In this document: piece after piece, positions 16,230-25,139 of the stretch
How positions within the stretch are numbered: the first letter of the stretch is position 1
Layout of the letters: each line of letters starts with the position of its first letter
NCBI GenBank assembly: GCA_018830925.1
Contig: JAHJRK010000566.1
Location: 1 to 33,675, forward strand
Origin: Pseudomonadota bacterium
GTDB lineage: Bacteria > Desulfobacterota > Desulfobacteria > Desulfobacterales > RPRI01
Length of the DNA stretch: 33,675 bases
Reading direction: 5' to 3'
Program-made: the position numbers and the translations under genes
Notes under the pieces: model-generated
Seen by the model: the letters and a program-made list of their open reading frames with translations, nothing else
What the model was told of the DNA's origin: nothing
The model's database searches: none

Positions 16230-16315
16230 GCAATATTCACAGTATCGCGCAGAAGATGCTCAATTACCAGGTATGTATTAAAAGCTCTCAAGAAGACGGC
16301 ACTCATCAAATATGA
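16118..16315 (+). pseudogene. Possible N-terminal remnant of a nucleotide-sugar epimerase
   Basis: A 65-aa frame overlapping the glycosyltransferase 3' end reads MEIFKIVVTGALAGRIGS, much like the NAD-binding start (KIVVTGALGxIGS) of short-chain epimerase/dehydratases, and then degenerates. It has one extra residue in the glycine motif and stops after 65 codons, against about 300 aa in the family. I read it as a broken sugar-nucleotide epimerase gene. The similarity covers only about 35 residues, so the call is tentative. Confidence 0.35.
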
Positions 16316-16360
16316 ATTATTCGCTAATAAATAGTACTCAATCCCCAGAGGCCCTTATCT

Positions 16361-17206
16361 ATGAAGCCCAGTTATAGATTGAACAACATCCTCTGGTCTT
16401 TAAGAAAGATCAGACTTCCGCTATGCGCGAGCGACTTGGTGCTGGATGTAGGATCTGGCAGCAACCCTCATCCCGCCGCAGATGTCCTACTTGAAAAGTA
16501 TGTGGACGCTACACACCGCTACGAGGCCTTAGTTGTGGATCGGCCCACGGTGCTGGCTGATGCCTGCAAGATGCCGTTCAAGGACAAGACATTCGATTTC
16601 ATCTTGGCATTTCATGTTTTGGAACACATGCATGATCCGGCCGCCTTTATGAAGGAGTTGCAAAGGGTTGGCAAGGCTGGCTACATCGAAACGCCCAACG
16701 CGATTTTTGAAAGATTGTCTCCCTACGATGTGCATTTGCTCGAGATCATGGATGTTGAAGGTGTATTACGCATACACAAAAAGTCTTCTGCCAGCCCCGA
16801 TAGCTTTCTGAATGGAATCAACCTGATCAAGAAAAATACGCAATGGAGGAAATTTTTCTACAGGAATCCTGAATTGTTCCATATAAGGTACATTTGGAAA
16901 GACAGGATTCAATATGAGATTATGAATCCTGAAACCTCCACCGACTGGTTTATTGATCCCGAGATGCGGCTGATTGAGGATGGCCAGTTGGACGCCCGTA
17001 GGAATATGAAGGATTTTAGGGGGTTAGCCATGGCGGCTATTAGAAAATGGTACTGCGCTAAAAAGCGAAAGGTGGATTTAGACCGGATGCTTGTCTGCCC
17101 GGAGTGTCATGGCGGCCTGAAAGTTGATCCGGATTACTACTGTTGTCCGGAATGCGGTACGCGCTATTCCAGGCGTTCCATCCCCGATTTCACCGCGCCA
17201 GTGTGA
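16361..17206 (+). CDS. SAM-dependent methyltransferase with C-terminal zinc ribbon
   Basis: This 281-aa protein has a Methyltransf_11-like core (LVLDVGSGSNPHP, about 26-38; FDFILAFHVLEHMHDP, about 78-93). A C-terminal ribbon holds two CPEC knuckles (LVCPECHGGLKV and CCPECGTRYSRR) and resembles Trm112-like domains. The core carries the binding elements, so it is probably active. The partner or acceptor is unknown. No good ribosome binding site precedes the ATG. It follows the epimerase remnant with a 45-bp gap. Confidence 0.8.
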   Translation: MKPSYRLNNILWSLRKIRLPLCASDLVLDVGSGSNPHPAADVLLEKYVDATHRYEALVVDRPTVLADACKMPFKDKTFDFILAFHVLEHMHDPAAFMKELQRVGKAGYIETPNAIFERLSPYDVHLLEIMDVEGVLRIHKKSSASPDSFLNGINLIKKNTQWRKFFYRNPELFHIRYIWKDRIQYEIMNPETSTDWFIDPEMRLIEDGQLDARRNMKDFRGLAMAAIRKWYCAKKRKVDLDRMLVCPECHGGLKVDPDYYCCPECGTRYSRRSIPDFTAPV

Positions 17207-17242
17207 GATGGTTGGATGTGGCTTATCAAAAAGGAATCAGAT

Positions 17243-17935
17243 ATGCGAAGATTAATAGAATTAATTACGACATTACTTGGTTGGTCGCGCTACAAGCTCG
17301 GTTTCAGAATAAAATCCACAAGCGGTATGGTGAAAGTCAATCTTGGATGTGGTTTGGCAGTTACTACAGGTTGGATAAATGTTGATGGAAGTTTGAACGC
17401 CTTTGTGGCCACACTTCCAGAAGTATTTCATAGGTTGGCTTTTCGGTTGAGCGGAGCGAACCGTTACTACTCTGAGCCGGAATACCGCCATCTTTTGGCC
17501 AGCAACACATTTTTCCATGCCAATCTTTCCTATGGCATCCCTTCTAAAAATGAATCTGTAGATTTCGTCTATTCTTCTCACTTCTTGGAGCATCTCTGCC
17601 CCAGCGAAGCGGAAAGCTTCTTACGGGAGTGTTTGCGAATATTGAAGCCCGGCGGTGTGATAAGGGTCTGCGTCCCTGACCTCGCATATGCGATGAAAAT
17701 GTATAGCTCTGGCCGCAAGCAGGAGGCGTTAGATAAATACTTTTTTGTTGAAGATAAAGGTAGTTTTTACGCTAGACATAAGTACATGTACGATCTTGAG
17801 TTACTTTCAAATCTATTATCGGAAATCGGATTCAAGTCAATCAGACAATATGACTACCGTGTCGGAAATGTACCCGACATTGAGCTTTTAGATAATCGCC
17901 CCGAGGACACGTTATTTGTGGAGGCGAAAAAGTGA
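17243..17935 (+). CDS. SAM-dependent methyltransferase (predicted)
   Basis: About 230 aa from ATG 17243, preferred because AAGGA lies about 8 bp upstream; an ATG nine codons earlier (17216) is possible. Features: KVNLGCGLAVTTGWINVDGS (motif I and the Asp of strand 2), FVYSSHFLEHLCP and ILKPGGVIRVCVPDL. The GCGxxxxxGWINVDxS pattern is typical of methyltransferases in glycan clusters. Its stop overlaps the GTG of the next gene (GTGA), so the two are coupled. Confidence 0.82.
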   Translation: MRRLIELITTLLGWSRYKLGFRIKSTSGMVKVNLGCGLAVTTGWINVDGSLNAFVATLPEVFHRLAFRLSGANRYYSEPEYRHLLASNTFFHANLSYGIPSKNESVDFVYSSHFLEHLCPSEAESFLRECLRILKPGGVIRVCVPDLAYAMKMYSSGRKQEALDKYFFVEDKGSFYARHKYMYDLELLSNLLSEIGFKSIRQYDYRVGNVPDIELLDNRPEDTLFVEAKK

Positions 17936-18966
17936 AATCGGACAATAAAATACTTCTATCTATTTGCATTCCCAGTTACAACCGCCCCGGACAACTTGCC
18001 ACGTTGTTGTCCACTATTGATTGTAATTCTGATTTGGTTGAAATTGTTATTTGCGAAGATGCCGCTCCGCGCAGAGAAGAAGTTCGAAATGTTGTCGATA
18101 AATTTAGGCAAGTCTCAAAATACAAAGTAGTGTATAAGGAAAACCCATCAAACTTGGGATACGATGGTAACCTGAGGCGTCTCGTTGAAATGGCGCAAGG
18201 GCAATTCGTTATGTTCATGGGCGACGACGATCTTTTTATTAATGGCGCGCTTGATCGATTTATCGCATTTCTTACGGAACATAAGGACAAGAAGTATTTT
18301 TTACGCTCGTATATATCCAAACATCCCGACGGCCGTGTTGAGCAGTTTCGATATTTACCCGTTAAAACGGTTTTCCCTCTCGGTGAAAAATCGGTTGCAT
18401 GGCTTTTCAAGAGAAGTGTTACGATTTGTGGCTTCACAATTGCGAGAGATGACGCATTTAAGGTTTCAACATCAGAATTAGACGGCACACTGCTTTATCA
18501 AGTTTACCTGATGGCGCAGATATGTCTTGACCATGAGTCTATTTACTGCGATTTTCCTGTTGTCCAAGCCGTGCAGTCGTTTCGGGATGATAAGCCTATG
18601 TTTGGTTCTTCTGCGGCAGAAAAGAGCCGCTATACGCCGGGAACGGTGTCACAGGATAATTCGATTAACTTTACCAAGTCGTATTTCGAGGTGACAAAAT
18701 ACCTTGATGATCGTCGAGGTACTCGGCTTACGAATCTTGTCAGAACGGATCTATCCAAATATTCTTATCCGTTTCTTTCTATCCAGCGCAAGCGCGGAAT
18801 CGGACCATTCCTTCAATATGCAAAAAGGCTTGAGACAGAGGTTGGCTTTGGATGTACGCCTTATTATTACATCTATAAATGGGGTCTTGTCCTATTTGGT
18901 GAAAAACTCTGTGATCGATCAATTCTGCACATAAAGAATATCCTTGGCCATACACCCAATTTTTAG
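17932..18966 (+). CDS. GT2 family glycosyltransferase
   Basis: This 344-aa GT-A-fold enzyme has LLSICIPSYNRPGQ (about 8-21), an acidic pair in VICEDAAP (about 39-46), and the metal-binding FMGDDDLF (about 95-102). It uses a GTG start that overlaps the preceding stop, with GAGGCG a few bases upstream. It has no membrane segment, so it is a soluble, probably membrane-associated transferase that adds one sugar to the lipid-linked unit. Donor and linkage are not predictable. Confidence 0.85.
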   Translation: MKSDNKILLSICIPSYNRPGQLATLLSTIDCNSDLVEIVICEDAAPRREEVRNVVDKFRQVSKYKVVYKENPSNLGYDGNLRRLVEMAQGQFVMFMGDDDLFINGALDRFIAFLTEHKDKKYFLRSYISKHPDGRVEQFRYLPVKTVFPLGEKSVAWLFKRSVTICGFTIARDDAFKVSTSELDGTLLYQVYLMAQICLDHESIYCDFPVVQAVQSFRDDKPMFGSSAAEKSRYTPGTVSQDNSINFTKSYFEVTKYLDDRRGTRLTNLVRTDLSKYSYPFLSIQRKRGIGPFLQYAKRLETEVGFGCTPYYYIYKWGLVLFGEKLCDRSILHIKNILGHTPNF

Positions 18967-18989
18967 ATGCACTGCGAGTTGATTATTTT

Positions 18990-20861
18990 ATGTGTGGTAT
19001 CATGGGCATAGTATCTCAAACCCCTGTCGCTGATCGACGCTGGCTTGTTGCTGGCCGGGATGCCATGCGCCACCGTGGCCCGGACGATGCCGGAGAGTGG
19101 TGGTCGGCGGATGGCTGCATCGGTTTGGCGCATCGGCGGCTTTCGATCATTGATCTGACGCCTACTGGTCATCAGCCGATGTTGGATGCGACCGGCCAGA
19201 TATGTATCGTCTTCAACGGGGAAATCTATAATTACCTTGAATTGAAAAAGGAATTGCAGTCCTTGGGACATGCTTTCCGTTCAACAAGCGACACGGAAGT
19301 AGTGCTTGCGGCGTATCATGAATGGGGAACAGAATTTATCCGGCATCTTAACGGTATGTTCGCGTTCGGTATATACGATCAAAAAAAGCGGTGTCTTTTC
19401 TTGGCCCGTGACCGGGCGGGCGAGAAGCCCTTGTTTTACCGTATTGCAAACCGATCCATTTCTTTCGCGTCCGAGTTGAAAGCTCTCATGGCAGCCCCAG
19501 ACTTTCCGCGGAGGGTTGATCCGGATGCCTTGGACTGTTATCTGACTTATGGATATGTGCCTGGCGCCCGATGCATCCTGCAGGGAGTGAATAAACTGCC
19601 GCCTGCACACGCTCTCTTGTTCGATTTGGAAAGTGGTCAATCACGGGTATGGCGTTATTGGCACTTGCCGGATATGGATGCCGCAGTGGCGGCCGATCAG
19701 GTCGATGAAACGTCGCTCCTCGATACACTGGAGAACCTATTAGAAGATGCCGTACAACGACAATTGGTAGCGGATGTTCCGGTGGGTGTGCTCCTCAGCG
19801 GTGGGGTGGATTCCAGCCTGGTAACGGCAATGGCGGTGCGGGCGGCGGCGAAGGTCAGTACCTTCACCATCCGTTTCCCAGGTTATGGCCTGTATGATGA
19901 AACAGACCACGCCCGGTTGATTGCCCGGCACTTCGGTACGGAACATGTCGAATTGGAAGCCGCTGATGTAACTGTTGACCTTTTGCCTGTGCTTGCCCGG
20001 CAGTTTGACGAGCCTATCGTGGATTCGTCGATGATTCCAACATATCTCGTCAGTAAGCTGGTGCGTCAACATTGCACCGTGGTTTTGGGGGGCGATGGCG
20101 GGGATGAACTATTCGGTGGTTATGGGCACTACGATCGTCTTTTGTGGATGCAGCGGTGGCTGGGCGGGTTTCCGCAAGGCGTGCGGATTTCTCTGGCGAG
20201 GGCGGCGGGTGCACTTTTGCCCGTAGGCTTCAAGGGTCGCAACTGGCTGCAGGGGCTGGCTGTTGATCTAAAAAGGGGTGTGCCCCTTATTGCTTCTTGC
20301 TTCGATCAAGGCATGCGTCGTCGATTAATAGCTCGACAAGATTCTTGGTCGCCGGTTGCCGAGGCAATCCGTGAAGGTCGCGTCCCTCAGACGGCTGATC
20401 TGTTGCAGCGGGCTACACGTATGGATTTCGAGAATTATTTGCCTGAGGACATTCTTGTTAAAGTGGACCGCACCAGCATGCTGAACTCGCTGGAAGTCCG
20501 CGCACCATTTCTGGACTACCGCATCATCGAGTTTGCCTTCGGTAAAGTGCCGTCGTATCTGAAGGCCACGCCGACTTCCCGCAAAGTGCTGCTGAAAAAG
20601 CTGGCGGAACGCCTTCTGCCCATGGAATTCGACCATCAGCGTAAGCAGGGGTTTTCCATTCCACTCGGGTCATGGCTGCAAAAGGGGCCATGGAAACAAT
20701 TCTTCCATGAAACGCTTTTGGGATCAAATGATACGCTCTTTAACCGCAAGTGTGTGAAAGGCTTGCTTGATGGTCAGGCCAAAGGCCGGGCGAACAGTGA
20801 GCGCTTGTTTGCCTTGGTACTGTTTGAATTGTGGCGCCGGGAATATAAAATCTCACTGTAA
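18990..20861 (+). CDS. asnB: Asparagine synthase, glutamine-hydrolysing (AsnB type)
   Basis: This 623-aa protein has the complete two-domain architecture. The N-terminal class II glutamine amidotransferase has the catalytic Cys2 (MCGIMGIV) and [13 protein letters not shown]. The C-terminal synthetase domain has the PP-loop [12 protein letters not shown] (about 267-278) and [15 protein letters not shown] (about 368-382). The family makes asparagine from aspartate, ATP and glutamine. Members in O-antigen loci often amidate sugar carboxylates or carrier-bound acids, so a uronic-acid amide or a role with the carrier module downstream is possible. GC content is higher than in the flanking genes, hinting at a different origin. 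A decayed C-terminal fragment of a similar gene lies at 33475-33549. Confidence 0.92.
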   Translation: MCGIMGIVSQTPVADRRWLVAGRDAMRHRGPDDAGEWWSADGCIGLAHRRLSIIDLTPTGHQPMLDATGQICIVFNGEIYNYLELKKELQSLGHAFRSTSDTEVVLAAYHEWGTEFIRHLNGMFAFGIYDQKKRCLFLARDRAGEKPLFYRIANRSISFASELKALMAAPDFPRRVDPDALDCYLTYGYVPGARCILQGVNKLPPAHALLFDLESGQSRVWRYWHLPDMDAAVAADQVDETSLLDTLENLLEDAVQRQLVADVPVGVLLSGGVDSSLVTAMAVRAAAKVSTFTIRFPGYGLYDETDHARLIARHFGTEHVELEAADVTVDLLPVLARQFDEPIVDSSMIPTYLVSKLVRQHCTVVLGGDGGDELFGGYGHYDRLLWMQRWLGGFPQGVRISLARAAGALLPVGFKGRNWLQGLAVDLKRGVPLIASCFDQGMRRRLIARQDSWSPVAEAIREGRVPQTADLLQRATRMDFENYLPEDILVKVDRTSMLNSLEVRAPFLDYRIIEFAFGKVPSYLKATPTSRKVLLKKLAERLLPMEFDHQRKQGFSIPLGSWLQKGPWKQFFHETLLGSNDTLFNRKCVKGLLDGQAKGRANSERLFALVLFELWRREYKISL

Positions 20862-20923
20862 GGTTTGTTATCGTACTGCGAGGATTTATTCCGGTTGGCT
20901 TGTTAAGGGATCTCTCAAACGTT

Positions 20924-21634
20924 ATGACTGAAAAGCGAAAAAAAATCGCCATTGTCCAGTCCAACTACATCCCCTGGAAGGGCTATTTCGATTTGATAGC
21001 TGCCGTTGATGAGTTTATCCTTTACGACGACATGCAATATACCCGGCGTGACTGGCGCAACCGCAACCAGATCAAGACCCCGCAAGGTTTGCAGTGGCTG
21101 ACCGTTCCTGTCAAGGTGAAGGGCAAATACCACCAGACCATTAGAGAAACGGAAATTGAAGGTGTGGATTGGGCCAAGTCGCATTGGAAGTCGCTATACC
21201 AGAACTATCGTCGTGCAAAACATTTCAATGCACTAGCGCAGGAACTTGAGCCACTTTACCTCCAAACCGAGTATTCGCACCTGTCGCAACTCAACCGCTC
21301 ACTCATTGAATGGGTGTGCTCGAAGTTAGGCATAAAGACCATTATCAGCAACTCTTGGGATTATCAACTGATCGATGGCAGGTCCGAACGTATAACCGAT
21401 TTGTGCGTCAAAGCAGGCGGCCGCGAATACATCTCCGGCCCAGCCGCCCGTGATTATATTGATGAAACAGTATTTGCGGAAGGTGGCATCAAGCTCACCT
21501 GGTTCGATTATACAGGCTACCCCGAATACCCTCAGCTCTGGGGAGACTTCACCCATGGCGTCTCCATTCTTGATTTGCTGTTCAACTGCGGCAAAAATGC
21601 GCCGCATTACATGAAAAATCTGCTTCGCAACTAA
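20924..21634 (+). CDS. WbqC-like family protein
   Basis: About 236 aa from ATG 20924 (a TTG at 20900 is possible). It opens [20 protein letters not shown], followed by [20 protein letters not shown], the hallmark of the WbqC family seen in many O-antigen clusters. The biochemical role of this family is not established as far as I know; it is thought to be an enzyme acting on sugar or amino-acyl intermediates. Here it sits between AsnB and an acyl carrier protein, which suggests it works with the carrier-linked pathway. Conserved Asp/Arg/Asn residues in [15 protein letters not shown] may form the active site (inference). Confidence 0.85.
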   Translation: MTEKRKKIAIVQSNYIPWKGYFDLIAAVDEFILYDDMQYTRRDWRNRNQIKTPQGLQWLTVPVKVKGKYHQTIRETEIEGVDWAKSHWKSLYQNYRRAKHFNALAQELEPLYLQTEYSHLSQLNRSLIEWVCSKLGIKTIISNSWDYQLIDGRSERITDLCVKAGGREYISGPAARDYIDETVFAEGGIKLTWFDYTGYPEYPQLWGDFTHGVSILDLLFNCGKNAPHYMKNLLRN

Positions 21635-21655
21635 TTTACGAAAGGATTTAATTAA

Positions 21656-21892
21656 TTGGGTAAAGAAAAAATTAAGCAGCTACTGGAAGATGTTTTTACG
21701 GATGAAAGTTCTCTGGCTGCAAAGGGAGTTACTTTTAGCGAACTGGAATGCTGGGACTCTTTACATTACGTGCAACTGGTTGTAGCCGTTCAGGCCACTT
21801 TCGGGATTGAATTAAACAGCGAGCAGATACAACGCATCACTTCATTAAACGGATTGCTGGAAGTGCTCAAAGAACACAGCGTCGACCTATAG
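21656..21892 (+). CDS. Acyl/peptidyl carrier protein
   Basis: This 78-aa carrier protein has the phosphopantetheine attachment Ser35 in CWDSLHYVQLV (the D-S-L motif). It is the usual length of DltC/ACP-type carriers and has the expected four-helix pattern. The start is TTG at 21656, preceded by AAAGGA at a suitable distance. It would carry an acyl or amino-acyl thioester after modification by a phosphopantetheinyl transferase encoded elsewhere. The adenylation enzyme 0.8 kb downstream is the likely loader, and the SDR in between the likely modifier. Confidence 0.88.
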   Translation: MGKEKIKQLLEDVFTDESSLAAKGVTFSELECWDSLHYVQLVVAVQATFGIELNSEQIQRITSLNGLLEVLKEHSVDL

Positions 21893-21902
21893 AGGAAATG
21901 CC

Positions 21903-22655
21903 ATGAGCGAGAAAAAGCAAAATATCTTGATTACCGGTTCTTCCGGCAGCTTCGGCTCCTTCATATGTCGGGAGTTCCTGAGTGAGGGGCATTGGGTTAC
22001 AGGTATTGATCTGAATGATCAACAGTCCTCACCTATTGAGAGTAATCAACTCGATCTGTGGCGCTTTATTACCTGCGATCTTGCCAACAGCGGCCAGGTT
22101 CAGGCCGTACTTGATGAGGCACATTCAATCCGAGGTGCATTCAACCTTGTGGTGAACAATGTCGGGTTGATTTACAATGCTCCGCTTCTCAGCTTTCAAA
22201 AAGGAAAACTACAGATCCATGATTTTGATGCTTGGAATAAGGTGTTGTCAGTTACACTCAGCGCTGGCTTTTATGTGACAGCCCTTTGCGCTCAGAAAAT
22301 GGTTGCCACCAAGAGTCCCGGTGTTATCGTCAATATCAGTTCAATTTGCGCCACAGGCAACGCCGGGCAAGCGGCTTATTCTGCGGCAAAAGCCGGGGTC
22401 AACGCCATGACTGCGGCCTTGGCCAAGGAGCTTGGTCCTTTGGGTATTCGTATCGCTGCCATTTCCCCGGGTTTTTTCGATACACCCTCCACTCATGCCA
22501 ATCTGGATGAAGACAAAATCGCCCATATTCGCAAATCAGTGCCTTTACGCAAGTTAGGCCAACCGAAACATATCATGAGTGCTATCCGGTTCATAAATGA
22601 AAACGATTACTTTCATGGCAAAGTGCTGGAACTGGATGGAGGGTTGACCATATGA
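21903..22655 (+). CDS. SDR-family oxidoreductase (FabG-like)
   Basis: This 250-aa classical short-chain dehydrogenase has a Rossmann glycine motif TGSSGSFG (11-18), Asp36 suggesting NAD(H) preference, NNVG (85-88) in place of NNAG, and the catalytic triad Ser146/147, Tyr159, Lys163 (YSAAK). The usual PG motif (SPGFFDTP) follows. Because it is wedged between a carrier protein and an adenylation enzyme, a 3-ketoacyl- or hydroxyacyl-thioester reduction on the carrier is more likely than a free sugar-nucleotide reaction. GAGGAAATG precedes the start. Its stop overlaps the next start (ATGA), so the two are coupled. Confidence 0.87.
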   Translation: MSEKKQNILITGSSGSFGSFICREFLSEGHWVTGIDLNDQQSSPIESNQLDLWRFITCDLANSGQVQAVLDEAHSIRGAFNLVVNNVGLIYNAPLLSFQKGKLQIHDFDAWNKVLSVTLSAGFYVTALCAQKMVATKSPGVIVNISSICATGNAGQAAYSAAKAGVNAMTAALAKELGPLGIRIAAISPGFFDTPSTHANLDEDKIAHIRKSVPLRKLGQPKHIMSAIRFINENDYFHGKVLELDGGLTI

Positions 22656-24208
22656 GCCCCACCAGAAAGCATTTTGGACATCACTATAACCCATCGCAAC
22701 TTTTCCAAGAGGTTGTTCAACGATATGTCAATCGACCAGCCATCGCTTTTAATTTAAACAATAGAGTTACATACGACGAACTGGATCGGTTTTCCAATCA
22801 GGCTGGCCGCTTTCTTTTGAAACAGGGTTTGCGCAAGGGCGATTGCGTGGGACTCTGTCTTGAGAAAAGCACTTCCTTTTATATCCTTGTATTAGCTGCC
22901 CTGAAAATCGGGACACCATATTTTGCCTTGGACCCGCGCAATCCAGCTTCCCGCATCGCAAGCATTATAGAGCAATGCCGACCTGGAGTTATCTTTTCCC
23001 AAAAACCTCTGGTTGCCCGCCTGGATGCCACGACCAATCTTATATGCCCAGAAGGCAGTGACCTCCCGGAGTTCTGTGAAGGGTATTCAGATCAGCCCTT
23101 GCCGGAGATGCACACCGTGTGCGGATCCGACCCTGCCTACATCATGTTTACTTCCGGTTCCACCGGCACGCCTAAAGGTGCGGTCATGAGCCACGACAAC
23201 CTGCTGCACTTCATTCAGTGGGCCGCAGCACAGTATGGTTTTACACCTGAAGACGTACATACACACCTAAACCCCGTGTATTTTGACAACTCGGTTTTCG
23301 ACATATTTTCGACATTTTTTACAGGCGGCCAGCTCGTTCCGTTTGCGCAAAGTACCATTCTAAATCCCGTAGCACTGGCCAGACGTCTTAAGGAAATGAG
23401 CTGTACGGTCTGGTTTTCGGTACCATCTCTCCTGCTTTTTGCGCAGGTTATGAAAGTGACCTCGCCGGAGTATTTTGGCGGCCTGCGCAAGATTATCTTT
23501 GGTGGTGAGGGTTTTCCCAAGGTCAAGCTTTCGGCCTTGATGGATGCACTGGGGAAAAACATTGAATACCACAATGTTTCCGGCCCGACAGAATGCACCT
23601 GCATCTGCTCCACATATCGCGTCATGGAGGCTGATTTCGATGATCTTGAAGGTCTGCCGCCGATGGGTTCACTCATCCCTAACTTTACAGGATACATTTT
23701 GGATGGTAATGCGCCTGTGGAACCAGGGCAAACTGGAGAACTCTTCCTTAGCGGGCCTTGTGTCGGCTTAGGTTATTACAATCAGATAGAGATAACCCAG
23801 CGGGCTTTCGTTCAAAATCCATTGAACAATAGCTATCGGGAAATCATTTACCGCACCGGGGATCTGGTGCGGCTGAATCCTGATGACAACAAACTCTATT
23901 TTGTTGGCCGCAAGGATCTACAAATTAAGCATATGGGTTATCGCATCGAACTGGAGGAGATTCAGCACGCCTTATGTCTTTGCCATGGCGTGGATGAATC
24001 AGCAGTTTTGTACAGGCAAGCCCAAGGCGAAATAATTGCCATTATAGCTGCCCACAAGACACCCGAACTGGGGGCCTTACGCGCTGAACTGGCAGGACTT
24101 ATTCCCAAATACATGATGCCCGCGAAATTTCACTTTCTAGAACGTCTGCCCAAAAACGCCAACGGCAAGACTGACAGACAAGCCTTGATCATGGAATACG
24201 GAGGATGA
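22652..24208 (+). CDS. Stand-alone NRPS-type adenylation enzyme (DltA-like)
   Basis: This 518-aa member of the AMP-forming ANL superfamily has A3 MFTSGSTGTPKGAV (about 165-178), A4 with FDNSVFDIF (about 211-219), A5 NVSGPTECT (about 308-316), A7 YRTGD (about 400-404), A8 GRKDLQIKHMGYRIEL (about 419-434) and the catalytic Lys in NGKTDRQAL near the C-terminus. The Asp in FDNS matches the residue that binds the alpha-amino group in amino-acid-activating A domains, so an amino acid substrate is favoured over a plain acid. It would adenylate the substrate and load it on the carrier protein encoded at 21656. No condensation or thioesterase domain is fused, so transfer needs another protein. Confidence 0.88.
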   Translation: MSPTRKHFGHHYNPSQLFQEVVQRYVNRPAIAFNLNNRVTYDELDRFSNQAGRFLLKQGLRKGDCVGLCLEKSTSFYILVLAALKIGTPYFALDPRNPASRIASIIEQCRPGVIFSQKPLVARLDATTNLICPEGSDLPEFCEGYSDQPLPEMHTVCGSDPAYIMFTSGSTGTPKGAVMSHDNLLHFIQWAAAQYGFTPEDVHTHLNPVYFDNSVFDIFSTFFTGGQLVPFAQSTILNPVALARRLKEMSCTVWFSVPSLLLFAQVMKVTSPEYFGGLRKIIFGGEGFPKVKLSALMDALGKNIEYHNVSGPTECTCICSTYRVMEADFDDLEGLPPMGSLIPNFTGYILDGNAPVEPGQTGELFLSGPCVGLGYYNQIEITQRAFVQNPLNNSYREIIYRTGDLVRLNPDDNKLYFVGRKDLQIKHMGYRIELEEIQHALCLCHGVDESAVLYRQAQGEIIAIIAAHKTPELGALRAELAGLIPKYMMPAKFHFLERLPKNANGKTDRQALIMEYGG

Positions 24209-24215
24209 TTACTGT

Positions 24216-25139
24216 ATGAAACTCTCTGTTGTGACCACTCTGTATCAATCTGCGCCATACATCGAAGAATTTGTGCGACGAGTTTGTGCGGAGGCGGGAA
24301 AACTTACGGACGATTATGAGATTATCCTGGTCGATGACGGGTCGCCGGATATTTCTCTCGACGTTACTCTCAATATTCAGAAAACAAATCCGCATCTGCA
24401 TATAATTGAATTGTCGCGTAATTTTGGCCACCACAAGGCCATGATGACCGGTCTAGAACATGCCAAAGGTGAACTTGTTTTTCTTATCGATGTCGACCTT
24501 GAGGAACCCCCGGAACTGTTGACACGCTTTTATGAAGAAATGCAAAAAGGCAGATATGATGTTGTCTATGGTGTTCAGAAAGAACGGGAAGGCAGTATTG
24601 CAAAGCGGGTCGGCGGAAGACTCGGCTGGTGGCTTATAAAAACCATGCTGCCAATACACATACCACCCAACCAGAGTACAGTCCGTTTGATGAAGAAACA
24701 ATATGTTATGGAATTAGTCCGACATAAAGAACATATGACTGCTATCGGCGGGCTATGGGTACTTACAGGATTCAGCCAAACCGCATTATTATTTGAAAAA
24801 GCTTGCCGCAGTAATTCGAGCTACTCTTTCCTCAAGCGTTTGCGAATGCTTCTAGACAGCGTCACGTCTTTTAGTGAAAGACCGCTTTATGGTGTGTTTT
24901 TTCTGGGGTTCGGAATATTTATCATGTCGTCAATAGTAGCTTTATACCTTCTTACTCTAAAATTTTCGGGAAGGATATTAGATGGTTGGATTTCCGTTAT
25001 GGTTTCGGTTTGGGGATTAGGTGGTCTTATTTTACTCTGTATTGGCTTGGTTGGATTGTATATTTCTCGAATATTTATTGAAACAAAAAATAGACCCTAT
25101 ACAATTGTGAAGAGGATACATAATGCAAACAACAGATAA
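24216..25139 (+). CDS. GT2 polyprenyl-phosphate sugar transferase (GtrB/DPM1-like)
   Basis: This 307-aa protein has an N-terminal GT-A domain with ILVDDGSPD (about 37-45) and the metal-binding IDVDLEEPPE (about 91-100), where dolichol-phosphate synthases have DxDLQ. It has two C-terminal transmembrane segments (about 225-248 and 262-285). This architecture makes polyprenyl-phosphate-linked sugars at the cytoplasmic face for use by GT-C enzymes in the periplasm. A GtrA-like protein is encoded at 29441, which would supply the flipping partner. It overlaps the next gene by 17 bp. Confidence 0.85.
   Translation: MKLSVVTTLYQSAPYIEEFVRRVCAEAGKLTDDYEIILVDDGSPDISLDVTLNIQKTNPHLHIIELSRNFGHHKAMMTGLEHAKGELVFLIDVDLEEPPELLTRFYEEMQKGRYDVVYGVQKEREGSIAKRVGGRLGWWLIKTMLPIHIPPNQSTVRLMKKQYVMELVRHKEHMTAIGGLWVLTGFSQTALLFEKACRSNSSYSFLKRLRMLLDSVTSFSERPLYGVFFLGFGIFIMSSIVALYLLTLKFSGRILDGWISVMVSVWGLGGLILLCIGLVGLYISRIFIETKNRPYTIVKRIHNANNR

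Noticed and set aside
17976-18488. 170-codon open frame on the - strand
   Set aside because: It lies wholly inside the GT2 gene, which has clear motifs on the + strand; it is a shadow frame.
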